From: Bradysia coprophila
Taxonomy: Eukaryota > Arthropoda > Insecta > Diptera > Sciaridae
Length of the DNA: 64,000 nucleotides
Direction of reading: 5' to 3'
NCBI RefSeq assembly: GCF_014529535.1
Contig: NW_023503608.1
Span: 4,836,001 to 4,900,000 of the forward strand
The translations under genes were made by a program, and so were the position numbers. This document shows positions 34,201-47,200 of the stretch, in pieces; the first letter of the stretch is position 1; every line of letters begins with the position of its first letter. Under the pieces are notes generated by a model. The model was not told where the DNA came from, searched no databases, and worked only from the letters and a program-made list of their open reading frames with translations.

Positions 34201-36908
34201 ATTCGGATAGATACTAAATTAATAAGTTTTGTATACACGTAATAGCAACAAAATGATATAGCATTGAAATATTTTAAACATAACGCCTACGCCGCCCATC
34301 ATACACAAGATTTGGTTTTGATTCAATGTAACAATAATCAATTATTAATCTAGTCTTTGATTTGTCTAGTTCAAGTAACCATATTTACTTCTCCTAAATT
34401 TAATTACAATTGACTTATTTAAGAAGCGCTACCTTGACACCGAGCAAAGCGTTTCTATTTGCGAAGAAATGATTTTATTTTGATGCTATATTGTGTAAGT
34501 CTAAAATGTTAAAATTAGCGAATTCGTTCCGTTTGTCTCATTTTCATGCATTCATCACACTTTCCTTGTTAGATTTTCGCATATCCACACATTCGATGTA
34601 TATTTTATGATTTCTGTAGATGCAATTAATGAATTAATGAAAACTACACTGCCTCCATACAACGTATGACTATATGAAAAGCGTTATGTACGTGGACGTT
34701 ATATGGCCCCTATCATGTTAATCAAATTACAAAACTACCCGATGCTGTTATTCTTAAACCCTAAAGTTCGTGGAAATGTTACCTGTTGCGGAGCTGGTAC
34801 TAAGGCCGCATAGTCATCATCAGATGCAACCGCATCATATAGAGGTTCGTCGTCTGATAGATTCGATTGGCGATTAGTTTGTTGTCTCAGCAAAGCAATA
34901 TTTGGAATCAAGGGTGAGTCTATGGCAGAACAGAGTTATCGTTTATTTTTACTTTCAATTTCAAAATCTGTTTTCTACCTATTGGTCGTAGAGCTGCCAT
35001 ATTTTGCCGTCTACGAGCATCGACCAAGACATCAGTGACTAGACCAGCAAATTCACTGGGACTGAATCTAGCTAGTTTCTGGCGCCCTTGATTTCGTGTC
35101 GCACTCAAATGTGGATTTGTCGGTAAAAATGGTACGGCGCCAATGTCCGGATTCAGTGCACTGGTGGCCCATATTGCTTCCATTTCTCTTCGATCCACCT
35201 CATCGTACAGATCCATTACCAGCTCCTCAAACATTCTATTTGGTACTAACTGTAATTTACCTCGAGCAATTTTTAATTGCTCACTAATCTCGATATTTGT
35301 CTGTTCCGGAAACGTAAAATGTTGGCCGCTTGCGTGATCCGGTTTCTTACCACCCAAAAACATTGTCAGTCGATCCGTCACCTCATATAGTGCTTCGGTT
35401 AAGCGATCAGCGATAGCGAAATTTTTATTATTTCTTGCTATTTCGATGGCTGTATTGCCTTGTGAATCCTTTGCAGCTACATCAGCTCCGTAAACAATTA
35501 ATAATTCGATTTGCGAGGCTTGTCCCGATTTGGCTGCGACATGAAGTGGCGTGGAACCAGTTTCCTTAAGAAAAAGATTTGTTTAGCTCTTCATCGAAGG
35601 CAATGGCTCAAAACAAGTTTACACGAACCTCATGATAGTAATTGGGATCGGCTCCTTGCACTAAAAACCTTAACGACATTTCTAAATTGGCTGATCGTAC
35701 GCTAGCTCGTAATTGTTTACTGAGTTCGTTTTCCAAATTGCCACCTCCGCCATCTTCCAATTGCAGCGAATTCGGTTTCAGCACAAATGAGAGATTAACA
35801 TGTTTGGCACGTATGAAATCAGCCTTCGTCGGATGCAGTGGATCTTTGGGTGTTGGCTTTCTTTTCAGTCCTTTTGGCGCCACCGAGTCCATTAAACAAT
35901 GTTCCCAGACGCTGTTGGCTCCATGTGAATTTAATGCATTGACAAATGTGAAAACTGATGGCGGCCAACTGCCCTGACGAAGTGATTTAACTTGGGATAT
36001 ATGACGTCCTAATGATCGATGTACCGAACAGCATTCGGAACATAGCAATATGCCTCGATTGATTGAAGCCCATGATGGGTCTGTTAAAAGTAACGAAATC
36101 AGAAAAGGTAAATTATTGGCACATATAAAAGACGCATCAGGTTTGCTTTTGTGACGTTGAGGCTCCCTGAAACTGCAGGCCTAGACTAAGCTCTTTCGAG
36201 TATCCTTAACTCCATGATGAATACTTATCATCTTTGGATGGGAAGCTTCTAAGAGACTTTTAACAGAAACTGAAATACTTCGCACAAGAAGTAAGGTCTA
36301 GGAGTCCAAAAGGTATAGCTAGATCTGCATTATTGACATAGTTACCAGCAAAACCATATTAATCAAATGCACTCAATTAATAAGTAGGTTTCGCAGGTGA
36401 CACGTAATTATTAATATTTGGGTTGAAAGATGAATATTACACACAAATGAAACACGTACAACCTGAAAATCAACCCTTTATATCAATTAATGGGTTGAAA
36501 CTATGTAAATATAAACAAACACTAGCTAATTGACATCGTCTACAAGATCCGAGGACGGAAAGCCCTGAGAAGACGGAAATTTTTCAGTATGGTAAACATT
36601 TTAGAGCTCGAATCAATCAACTGATTTGGAGACAATTGAGTACAACTGGCAGAATTTCCTGAAGCATTGTAAAATAAATAATTCTCATTACGATGGCATA
36701 AGTGCAATATATAAATCGATATTTGTTTGTTTTCGATGTTAGGTAAATATGTAGCAGTTTGATAATTTTGATTGTATGACAAAGTTATGGAAAATTCATT
36801 CATGCAAATCAAATGGTGAACAGAGAGTGCAACAAGTAAAGAAAAATTCTTACCTCCACCACAGTCGCCACAAATTTCGATTTGTGTACGCGATTTAATT
36901 CGCGACAT
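31256..36908 (-). CDS. Git: ArfGAP GIT (GRK-interacting protein)
   Basis: Seven exons: 36908-36854, 36080-35629, 35564-34979, 34919-34783, 32126-31936, 31873-31513, 31456-31256 (660 residues; phases agree). Domain order is that of animal GIT1/2: ArfGAP zinc finger (CGDCGG then DPSWASINRGILLCSECC and VHRSLGRHIS), ankyrin repeats (GSTPLHVAAKSGQ, AKDSQGNTAIEIA), two Spa2-homology motifs (FEELVMDLYDEVDRRE; NQGRQKLARFSPSEFAGLV), a leucine coiled coil in exon 5, and the C-terminal four-helix paxillin-binding bundle ending AMATKMLVTQFP. GIT inactivates Arf6 and recruits PIX/PAK at focal adhesions and synapses. The zinc finger has 15 residues between the Cys pairs where vertebrate GIT has 16. An in-frame ATG lies 13 codons upstream at 36947; the MSR start is chosen by homology. 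Confidence 0.92.
32352..32619. mobile_element. CCTTTCGCAGACGAC-family element in Git intron 4, copy 2
   Basis: Ends TTAACCTTTCGCAGACGAC and ACCGTCTGCGAAAGGTTT form inverted repeats. The unit CCTTTCGCAGACGAC occurs twice at the left (about 32356 and 32389), and GTGGTCGTCCGTAAAAGG lies inside. No ORF. Confidence 0.6.
33117..33308. mobile_element. Fold-back with internal ATACCGGGAA repeats
   Basis: Perfect 15-bp ends GTGTGCAAATTATGT / ACATAATTTGCACAC enclose at least four direct copies of ATACCGGGAA (33151, 33182, 33258, about 33280) plus degenerate ones. It lies in Git intron 4. Non-coding; the internal repeat is unusual for a MITE of this size. Confidence 0.65.
33421..33599. mobile_element. 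hAT-like MITE in Git intron 4, perfect 8-bp target duplication
   Basis: Core 33429-33591 (163 bp) has ends CAGTGCCGCCTTTT and AAAAGCGGCACTG, and is flanked by a perfect CTGCGGTC on both sides. The same CAGTGCCG terminus is at 28482. No ORF. The perfect duplication suggests a fairly recent insertion. Confidence 0.85.
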
Positions 36909-38206
36909 TCTACTAAACAAACGTTCTTTATTTGTTGCGAAACACATTCATTTCTCTATTGAACACAAATTCAAATAAAAATTTATTGCACAAACCAAGG
37001 GAATAGATCGGTAGATGTTACATTTCTTTTTATTTATTATCCATATTTGCATGAAAACTATTCCACCATTATGACTTCTGCTATTGGTAGGACTGGGTAT
37101 TTACAAATTTTCATTATGAATGACATTTTTAACAATCGGGATGCATTCATTCATCCCAACTGACAAAAGAATAAAGTGCATTAATGAAAATCAGTTTTTC
37201 GCGCCTTTCAAAATTCAAGTTTGAAGATGCTACCGTTATACTGAATACAGACGAAGAATAATTGATAATCTGTTTTGATCAAATTTTTCATTGTTCCAAC
37301 GCACTTCAAGCAAAAGTGGTACTCTAAATAGGGTACTGAAACTTGACAGTGCTCCATACAAAATTTTACACTGTAAAAACAGTGGGGATAAATTTTCACA
37401 CAAAAGGTACTCTATTTGGCAGTTGTCATTAATAGCACTTTTGCTTGAAGTGCGTTGGTGTAATCTAAGTTTATAGCAAAAAAATCTGGAAACATTCTTT
37501 TCATGCCTTGGGCATAAATTACGGAATTTTTCTTATAATCTAGGCCATCAGCATGAAAAGTTGTATACGCATCTGTTGCAACAGATACGTCAATAACGTA
37601 TCGTCGGTAACTGCTAGTCATATTCCTGTAAAGCAAGTAAATTTTTATCGAAATTAAAGCTAGTGAGTTGAAATATCAACTTGGAAACACATTCAATTTG
37701 AAAAAGGCCGTCACGATATCGTATGTTTATTGACATCGGGGCTTCGCCTCGGATCAACAAAATTTCCACAAAAACTGGACTTTTGAAGTTTTTATCTGTA
37801 GGTATTGTCTCGCCATTTTAATCTTTAACAGTGATGGTATGTACGGTACATACATATATTGGATCGCCATTGTCGAGTCTAGTACTTCCATTGATCTAAA
37901 CATTGAAGTGGTATTATTTACTTCATTACTTTATGACATTCATTTTGATCTAAAATTTATTTTTGTCACTGTCGATGAATATCTATAGATTTTGTAACAT
38001 ATAGCCGCCCGCACTGCAATAATAATGGTAAGAGCGGTTCTCCATGCGCACCATGACTGTTAATGAAACCATATACCTTGCATGGAAAACAGATGTTTTG
38101 ACAGTTTAATAAAAAAAAACAGTCAGCAAATGAAAAACAAAACAGAGAAGTCAAAAATTGTAGTTTTGTCTATTAAATTTGTGAAAATGATTTAAAACAG
38201 GTCAAC
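36909..38206. other. Divergent promoter region between Git and hobbit
   Basis: Start codons are 1.3 kb apart and face away from each other. It contains the MITE at 37296-37458 and, near 37730-37790, a sequence related to the IR intron palindrome (GCTTCGCCTCGGATCAACAA). No other gene supported. Confidence 0.5.
37296..37458. mobile_element. CCAACGCACT-family MITE, best-preserved copy
   Basis: Ends CCAACGCACTTCAAGCAAAA and its exact reverse complement. Inside are GTACTCTAAATAGGGTACTG and TGAAACTTGACAGTG, shared with the copies at about 2850 and 12360. 163 bp, no ORF; target duplication unclear. Confidence 0.8.
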
Positions 38207-41200
38207 ATGAATGCCCTTCTGTGTTTGTTGATTATTGCCATTGTCTTATTTGTTGGCATTACGTGGTAAGCAGTGTTTCCATCATCGCTGTCGACAAAAA
38301 TAAAAATTGATGATGTTATCAGTGACTAATCGAACAACAATTTTATTTATGAAAACTATGGTTTCAGGGTCGTGCCGAAATTAATCGGATATGTTCTGTT
38401 AAGGAAATTTAAGGTGCACATACAATTCGGACGAATCGGAATACCATTCTCGTTGAAAGATGTGAAAATCTTGAAAAATGGATTTTCTTTGGTGAGTGCA
38501 TGAGTCTTCTTCCCTTTTCTTGTTGTTGAACCGTTTACGCTCACTGTAAAATCAACGAAAATAACATCTCGTCGATGTCAATAATGTTTTTAGATACAGT
38601 ATGACCAAAATTGAATTCTTTATTTGCTATGCAAAAACATTAAACTTCTTTACGCAACTAATTGTTTACTTGTTGCATCTTCAATAGTGAATTCCTCTTG
38701 ATTAAACCATTCAGGCGAACTGACTTAACAACTAGTGTTCTGCCTTCCGCATCCAATTTTTAAGAGTAGAAAATATTAGCAATAGAAGCTAGAAGATTTA
38801 ATAGGTGACTATAGCCTTTACCGCCTATATTCATCTGTTATCGATAACGACGACAAAAATAATGACAAGCTCTTGGTAATACAGTCCCTTATATAGTAAA
38901 ATGTACGTTAAAAAACCTGAAGTACAAGATTTGAAATCAACAGATTAAAGATACTTTGATCGATGGAAGTAATAGACCAGATAATAATACTGATCATATG
39001 CTTGCCGTCTGTAACAGTTTAGAGCAACCGAGTATTGTAAGATGCTAGGGAAACATGAACTAAGTTGTTGTGACGATCTATCTGCCTAGCTTTATGCAAT
39101 TGCTTCGAAACTTCCATCAATTTTGGGGTATTTCAAGTTTAGAATATTTTACTTCCAAAGCTCTCTGCGCAAGAATTCATACAACGGCTACGAATATTTC
39201 CTTCAGTTTGTTCTGTTCACTTAAGAGTTTATGAAAGGTTTGACACTTCTGATAGGCAGATCTGTAGATCTTGTAGTCTCATTATTCGTTGATTTGTAAA
39301 ATTCAAGAAACTCCATTCGATCATTTTTTTTAATATGTTTATGGGTTTAGTAGATATGATAACCTTTTAGAAACAGTTTATAACCATATATAGAACGATC
39401 GAATCTATTACTTCATTTGCCCAAAGTATCACCTAGTGGTAAACGTAAACTCATATGATTTATTCATTTTGACATTCAATAAGACCACATAAATCCAAGG
39501 TCTCTTTTGTCATTGCTGTTGATATCAGACGTCTATCCGTGCCTGAAAGGTTCACAATTAAGGATGTTTATATCTTTATCTTAGTACTTATGAATGAATC
39601 GACTAATATGATATAAAAACTTGTTTCTTATTCAACACCACTCCAATGCTAATTATCATTTCATTTTTTACATATTGTGTAATCTAGCACATCGATGAGA
39701 TTTGCATTCGTAGCAGTTTTTTCAATTCCGAAGTAACAAAATTACTATCAATTAACATCCGTGACATCCGTATAAACAAAGACATAAATAAAAAATTAAC
39801 GTCCGACAATATCGTTCACCTAAACACAATTACCAAAGGTGATAAGAGAGTATTGGATTTTCGTAATAAAAAAATTCCGCCAAGTATCATCAAATTTGTG
39901 CAGGTAATTTATATGCCGACCGATATTATAAATGATGTAGCATGATATAATCACACCAAAAAATCGATTTCAGTTTATGGCAGTGCATATCCATAACATA
40001 TCATTAGTGTTGATGAACAATAATTTCGAACCAAATTGGTTGTTACATGCAACTGCAACTGAACTTCATCTGGATGGAAGTATTGTTCATAATACTAAGT
40101 CACTGATTGTTACAGCAGCGCTGAACGATGCACAGGTATACTGTGTTATGGCATGAACTTTGCATGTCCTTATTTTAATTTCACTTCCGATTTATCAGGC
40201 GAAAATGCTGCGACAATATCCAGTCGCAAAAAACAGCAACGACAAATCCAAATCAAAACCATGCCTAGCGGAATTGAGTTTCGGGATTGCATTAGATGCT
40301 GTGTTGATTGCCAGTGGCCAGCCATCTCTGGAGAAAATTCATGTAGCAATGAACCAAACCAAAACCATTATACATGGCGGACTGTACGACTTTATTCGCG
40401 ATGCTAAAAGTGCTCAGCGAGATTCGAATAAGGATATTGTTCTGAACGATTCGTCGGAATTCAATTCACAGGACTTCTACGAACGAATTTCTCCGATCAT
40501 CCCCAAGAATTTTCTGTTCAAAATTGAAAGTGCTCGAGTGTCGGCAGTTAAGGACAATTCATCGGACGATTTTGCAGCTAAGTTGAAGTTGCTAATGGTA
40601 AGCAAATGATGATTGTTTTAGGTACGAAATGGCTAATTGGTTACGTCGATTTCAGATAAATGGGAATTTTAATTCCAAATCTATTACTGACAAATATCAA
40701 CTGCCAACCATGTACACCGGCCTACAGTTACAATATCTGGAAATTGATACAAAGCATGAAAAATTACTCTTCGTCGAACAGTTCACCATCGACTCAAAGG
40801 TAAAACTTTTGATCGTTTGAATAAATGGTAAATTAGGGGTCCTAATTTAGGACAGACGAAGCTACATTGAAGAAGTGGCAAATTGAGTTATGAGAGTCCT
40901 GGGGAGTTTTGTAGTCACAAGGGTCACAATTCTTTGAAATTGTGTACTCGAGACTTGGATAGGGTTTACTATGACTCTGCTAATATATTATACTAAGTCA
41001 AACACCTACCTTTACAGTTGGAGAAAGACATCATCAACACATACTTCAAGCTAAAAACGTTCCAGCTCATTTACAATCATACCGAAATCTACGAATGGGT
41101 CAAACGAAACATTTTCACCTACGACCCGAACAGCGTCAAGCCCCTTTCGCTAATACTACCCAGCAAAAGCATCGAACATTTCGACAAAAACAATGAAAAC

Positions 41201-44200
41201 GTTTCGTTCGTCAACTGGGTTATGTCGCGTATCGTTATCAAAGGATGTGCTGAGCTGTGGAACATCTCAATGTTGACCAAATTGAACGATGAAACAGCCG
41301 CGTTCAGTGTCAGCCATTTGAAGTTGATTCTGGAGCAGTTCGATGAGAAACGGAGTAATGTGTACAGCAATCGATTGGTTAATGCCGTCCTAAACAATCG
41401 ACATTGGAGCATCGAATTGATGATTGAATCGTTGTGGTGGTCGTTGGGCAATGCTACCAGTGACACAAATTTCTTGAAGAAAATTCACACGCGCGGAAGT
41501 CCGTTTTTCATGGGAGTGAGTTTGATAAAATTGAGCAGTTACGGCAATGCAACGAAATTGGATTTGTCGGTGCATACGTTACGCACAGAGTATAGTAAAT
41601 GCCTGGCGGAATTTCTGCTAAAGCTGCAGGAGTGCGGTCGTCAGTATGGAATCAAAAATAAGCCGAAAGTAATTAATGACAGGGCGCTCGGAGAGGCCGA
41701 CGAAAGTAATGTGGGTGGAGGTCTATTGGTGAATGCAAAAATTACGGACGTGACAACATTTTTCTTTAATAACTATGAGGCTTGTATGCTGATCAGTTTG
41801 ACGGAAGTGACGTTGGCTCGGACACAGCAAATAACGGTGTTGAAGTTGAATGGATTTCAGACGGCAATTTTGGGTGAGTTTTCAAGTCTAGCCGTTTTCC
41901 ATTTTTAATTTGAATTTCTCACATCAGGCACGACAAATGATCAACTGATGAGCTTGAATGACTTCACCGACATATTCGGAAACATTAAAGTAATCCGAGT
42001 AGAATATGGGAAACATCCAAAAATGCCGAACGTTCCACAATTCAATGTGTACATCCTTAAAGACACGGAAGCCATGTGGAACTCTAACGTTCACATGCAT
42101 ATCGTGACGCTGATTCGCGATATGCAGGAATTCCGTGACAAATTTCATCCGAAATCGGCAGGTGAACTCGATTTCAGTCCTGCGGTAGAAAAGGAGAAAA
42201 TCGAAAAAGTTCGGCCAATCATCGACGTGTATGCTGAAGGCACAACCGTCCTTGGCATCAAAATATCCGACCGGCATTCGATGCAGATTTTCCTCGAGAA
42301 TTTTTATTTCAGCTTCAAGGAACGGATTGTCATCTCCACCGAAAAGATTTTCATTAACATCGACGAAATGCACATATTTACGCTGAAGGATGTGGATGTT
42401 CAATCGCTAGATTCGATTGAAGTGCTGAAAGCGGAGCGACAGAACTACGAGAATTTTGTTCTACCAACGAACAAGGTGTGGATAACGACGATTGGCGGAT
42501 TCAAGGGAATATTTCCGTATGATCACGATTTTGCCGATGCCATCCAAAATGAATTTGTGTCACTGTTTAAGTGGTTGAAACTGGTGCATAATGTGCAGAA
42601 GAAACCGTTTACGAAGAATTCACCATTACCTCGAGACATGATAATTCAGGTAGAGTCTAATCGGATGTGGAGCTTTCCTGAAAAGGAAATTTTTCATTCG
42701 TCCAACTCCTTCACTTTCAGGTCAAAGAGTTCCTTCTAGAGTTAAGCGACGATCCGTTCGAAGTTAAATTGCGTGATAATTATGTACTACTTGTCGATGA
42801 ATACCACGAAAGTCTGAAACGTAAACAGCTGTTCGATCAGAAAATTCGTGAACTATGCTCGGAACGTCTACTATTGCCAACTGGAACCATCGAAGAATTG
42901 TACTCCAATTTGGTGAAAAAGAATTCCGAGATCTATATTCAACGGTCCAAGAAAATCAACGAAGCTGGACCGACGAGAACTCGGCTATTTTCAATGATCT
43001 TGATGGATTTGCAAATAATGGCAATGGCCGATCCGTCGATACACGGCAAAGATAATGTGACCAATATGATGCGTGAAATAGACGCAGAAAGTCCTTGGCC
43101 AGAAGAAGGATTGGATTTCGTGACGTTGTGGTGTCGTGCTGTGAATGTTAGCTGCTCGGAGTGGAAGTTCATGTTGAGGTAAATTTACTAAACACTTAGC
43201 TCTGAAAATTTTGACCATTTCGACTGCAATCAACAGGGACTTTCCTCAACCAATGTTTTCCGTCAAGCAAATGCGATTATTTGGCAACTTGTGCGGTGCT
43301 GAACAAATGGCTCCGGCTAGAGCTAAGAGAGAGGTTTCGATCGAAGTCGGTGATCCGTTCGGAGTCCATGAAATCCAGAGATCCATGACGTCTCTTAAAT
43401 TTTACCATGATTTTGACTGTGAATACGACTTGTGTAGTTACGCATTCGGACCGTGTTGGGAACCGGTAGTTTCAATTTCTCTTAATTGAATTCCAGTTTT
43501 TGAATTGAAAATTATTGAATTTCGGTCAGGTCATGGCCCAGTGCAACTTAAGTTTCGAGAAAATATCAACACCATCGAAAGACCCCAGTCCTGCCATGCC
43601 ATTTTGGGATAAAATGCGATTACTATTCCATGGACGACTGACAATGATTGCAAAACAATTTACGGTTTTGTTGCATGCTTCTCTAGATCCGTACAATACG
43701 ACCGAGGAGATGGAATTGAGTTGGCATAACTGCGGCATCGTTTGGACGAATGCTAAAGTGATGTTCAAGGGAGAATTAAATGTAAACCTCGAAGACTGGT
43801 AGGGTCAATTGATTAATGAAATTTTAATTTTAGGTATGTGTTCGAACAGCATCCAGATATGATGATTGCCGATTGTTACATTTTCCCAATTTGAAATTGA
43901 CTTTCAAATTGAATTGGATTTGCCTGGCCAATCCGAATGACCATCATGCGGTGATACCATGCGCACCCGACAAATTACCAGAGTATTCAAGCAATCAGGT
44001 CCACGATTCATTTCGTGCCTTCCGCTCGCAAAATCTCAACATTTGGGTATCGTTTGAAACGAAACCGGCGCCTGGCCAACAGCAATTTGAATATGATTTG
44101 CCCAATTTGGTGCTGTATGGTAGTACATTGCGCTGGTTTGAGAGTCTTCAATTAATATTGTCGGGCGTAACGAGACCGACGAGACGAGGACCTGTTTTCA

Positions 44201-47200
44201 ATAATATCCGTCCACGCAAAAAGCAACTCAGTCGACATTATCGGAAGGCTCACTTGCAGATGAGCTTGCACAAATTTCAGGTAAAATTTGTTGGCAGAAG
44301 CAGTGTCCGTTTGATTGGGATAACAATGTTCTACTTAAAATTGAATTGCAGGTACTATATTGGATGTCACATGCTCTACATCGAGGATTTGAACTGAATG
44401 GAGGCCGTGTTACGTTTAGTTCCGAGCATACTTTGACTTTGCATCCGATCGACGATGGGCTAATACACCGTCAGAGAGCTGATTGGTCCACGATGTACAT
44501 GAACTGTGAAGTGAACAACGCCGAGATTTGGCTGAAAAGCATTCTGAATGAGAAACTGGATATTAGCTCGGAAAACATAACGAATCCTGACAGTTTGAAA
44601 ATCGTTAAATTCTACTTCCTGAGTTTGGCCAAAGTATCGTACGGTCGCGAGGCGATGATTCAGTCCAACAGCAACGAGCCGAAGCAAAAAGATGCTCCTG
44701 TCCATAAACTGGTTGTGTATGATTTGAAAGGCGCCTGGACAAAAAACAACCGGGACGTAGCATTCGCATTGTTCGATTCTTTCATGAAATCTCAAAAGTT
44801 GAAAAATAATCTATCCACCGAGGCATTGAAGGGCTTCCGAAAGGAAGGGTCATTGACACCGCTAAAATCACGACGAGCCGAAACTTCACCGCCAGTGACA
44901 AATCCATCATCTGGACAAATTCTGGGAACTGGAAGTACTAGCTCGGCGATAACACAGAAACAGCAGACAAGTCATGCCGCTAACATGTTACAACAATTAA
45001 TCGCTGAAGCGGATCATAAATTCAACGTCTACAGTGACGATTTGTCGACCCAAACGCGTGAGGCTCATTTGCAAGGTTTACAGGCTTGTCAGGACGAAGA
45101 TGTCACGCAATACAATTGGTTTATATCGCTAGTCAACTCGCAAGTATTACTCAAAGGTTGTGAAACATCCGGATACGTGATCTTAAGTGCAGCAAAGGCA
45201 GAAATTTTGCAACGAGTTCACCGGCCGGTGTGGAGAGATCGAAGTCTAGTATCGAAGACTACTTGGGTCGGTTTCTTGGAATGTATGCAGTATTATGCGA
45301 CGGTGAGTCCTGATGAGAATGATTCGCTGCTGGACGAAAACATTATGTGGCTTACGTTAGATAATATCGAGGAGAAAGATAAAGATGCGACTGTGATAAA
45401 CGAATTACCCGACATACCACATTTAGTTGGAAGCGGTCATAGTGTAGGTGGCGTGGTTAGCGAAACGGTTGGTGCTACTGGCGTAACTGGTCATCCGGGT
45501 GAAGTACATCCCATTCAGTTGCAACGTATCGTGTCGCGATGTAAATGTGAATTTTTCTATGTGAGCTACGGAGATGCCATAGATCCGAGTTCCTTGACCG
45601 AGGTGCCACCACCTCCGACGGAAGAGACGATAAGTCCGTGGGAGAAACAAGATGAACCAGTCGATGCGTTTACGTTGATGCATCACGATTTGGATGTGTG
45701 TACGAATTCACTGCAGTACGCAATGATCCTGGACATTGTGAACAATTTGATGTTGTATGTTGAACCCCAACGGAAGCAAGCACTGGAAAAATTGGCTCGG
45801 ATGAGATTTCAGTTGCAATTCAGCGGCGAAGATCAGAAACGACCCATTCAACATTTGCAGACGCAGGTGCGAAGTTTGATGTCTCGAATGCGATCTCTCG
45901 AAAAGGACATACATTTGATTGGAAAGGCTAGAGCAGAAGAAGGTGAAAGTGAGGAGCTGAAGCGCGAATTGGAAGAAGTTCAGAAGCAGATTAAAGAATG
46001 CAAAGATCTGCTGACGGCGCAAAGTGAAGAATTAGACATGATGTTGTCGTGCTACAAGGAGACTCAGTTGTCAGCTATGAACAAACTGGCAACGATACGC
46101 AAAGACCGGCCAATCACTATTGTACGAGCGAACGAAATTTGTTTTAAACACGCTCAGTGGCGACTTACTGAGGCTGACGGTCAAATTGGCATTGCGGATT
46201 TGATATTGAGCAATTTCTTGTATACGAAAAAATCAAAGAACGACGATTCGGTCGAGCATTTACTGGAACTCGGCTACATTCGAATGAACAATTTGATTCC
46301 TCGGGAGAACTACAAAGAAGTTCTGTGTCCAACTGAAATTCAGAAGGATATGCCAGTCGACCATCAACGGGTAATTCGAGTATTTTGCCGGGAAAAACCA
46401 CCGGTTGGAGGCATATCAGTTAAGGAACATTTCGAAATAAACGTTGTGCCGATTACAATTGCGATCACCAAGAAATTCTACAGTACAATGCTGAAATTCT
46501 GTTTTCCCGATCGCGATCCATCCGATGCCGATGTAGCTGATGACATGGACGACACAGCATCCGTGAGCAGTTCGTCATCATCAAAGTCATCCAAAAAAGT
46601 GACCAGTAAATTGAAGAAAGGGAACAAGGATTCGGAATTCTACGTACGCATCGAAAAAGACGATGTCGAGAAAATGAAAGAACGAGCCGAGAAGAATAAA
46701 CTTTTCATTTACATCAAAATACCGGAAGTGCCCGTCCGTGTCAGCTACAAAGGAAACAAGGAAAAGAATTTCGAAGACATAACCGATTTTTCGCTTGTCA
46801 TACCGACGTTAGAATATCACAATGTTACGTGGACGTGGTTGGACTTACTGTTGGCCATGAAATCGGATAGTCGTCGTGTAATATTGTCACAGGTTAGAAT
46901 TTTCAGAACCCAGATAGACCGGCTTGACCACATTTTCGTTTTCTTTTCAGGCAATTAAGCAAAAGCTTCAAATACATCGTCATAAACCATTGACATCGAT
47001 TGGTGAAAGATCCTCGCCGCAGGAAGAGGATAAAGCAAAAATGTTGTTTGGTAATCGACAGGCTGTGAGTAGTAGCAGATTATCTTTGTCTAGATTCTCT
47101 AAATGATACTTTCTCTTCAATTTTTGATTTTTATTTTTTTTGGTTCAACGGTTTGTTATCTTTTGCGTTCTTTTCGATTGTAGCCTGTAATGTAATAAAA

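Noticed and set aside
43782-43880. Apparent frameshift in hobbit between WDW-type exon end and the next frame
   Set aside because: Using a donor at 43799 forces a shift. The donor GTAAAC at 43782 gives a 52-nt intron and restores VRTASRYDDC, which matches human KIAA0100, so the gene is intact.
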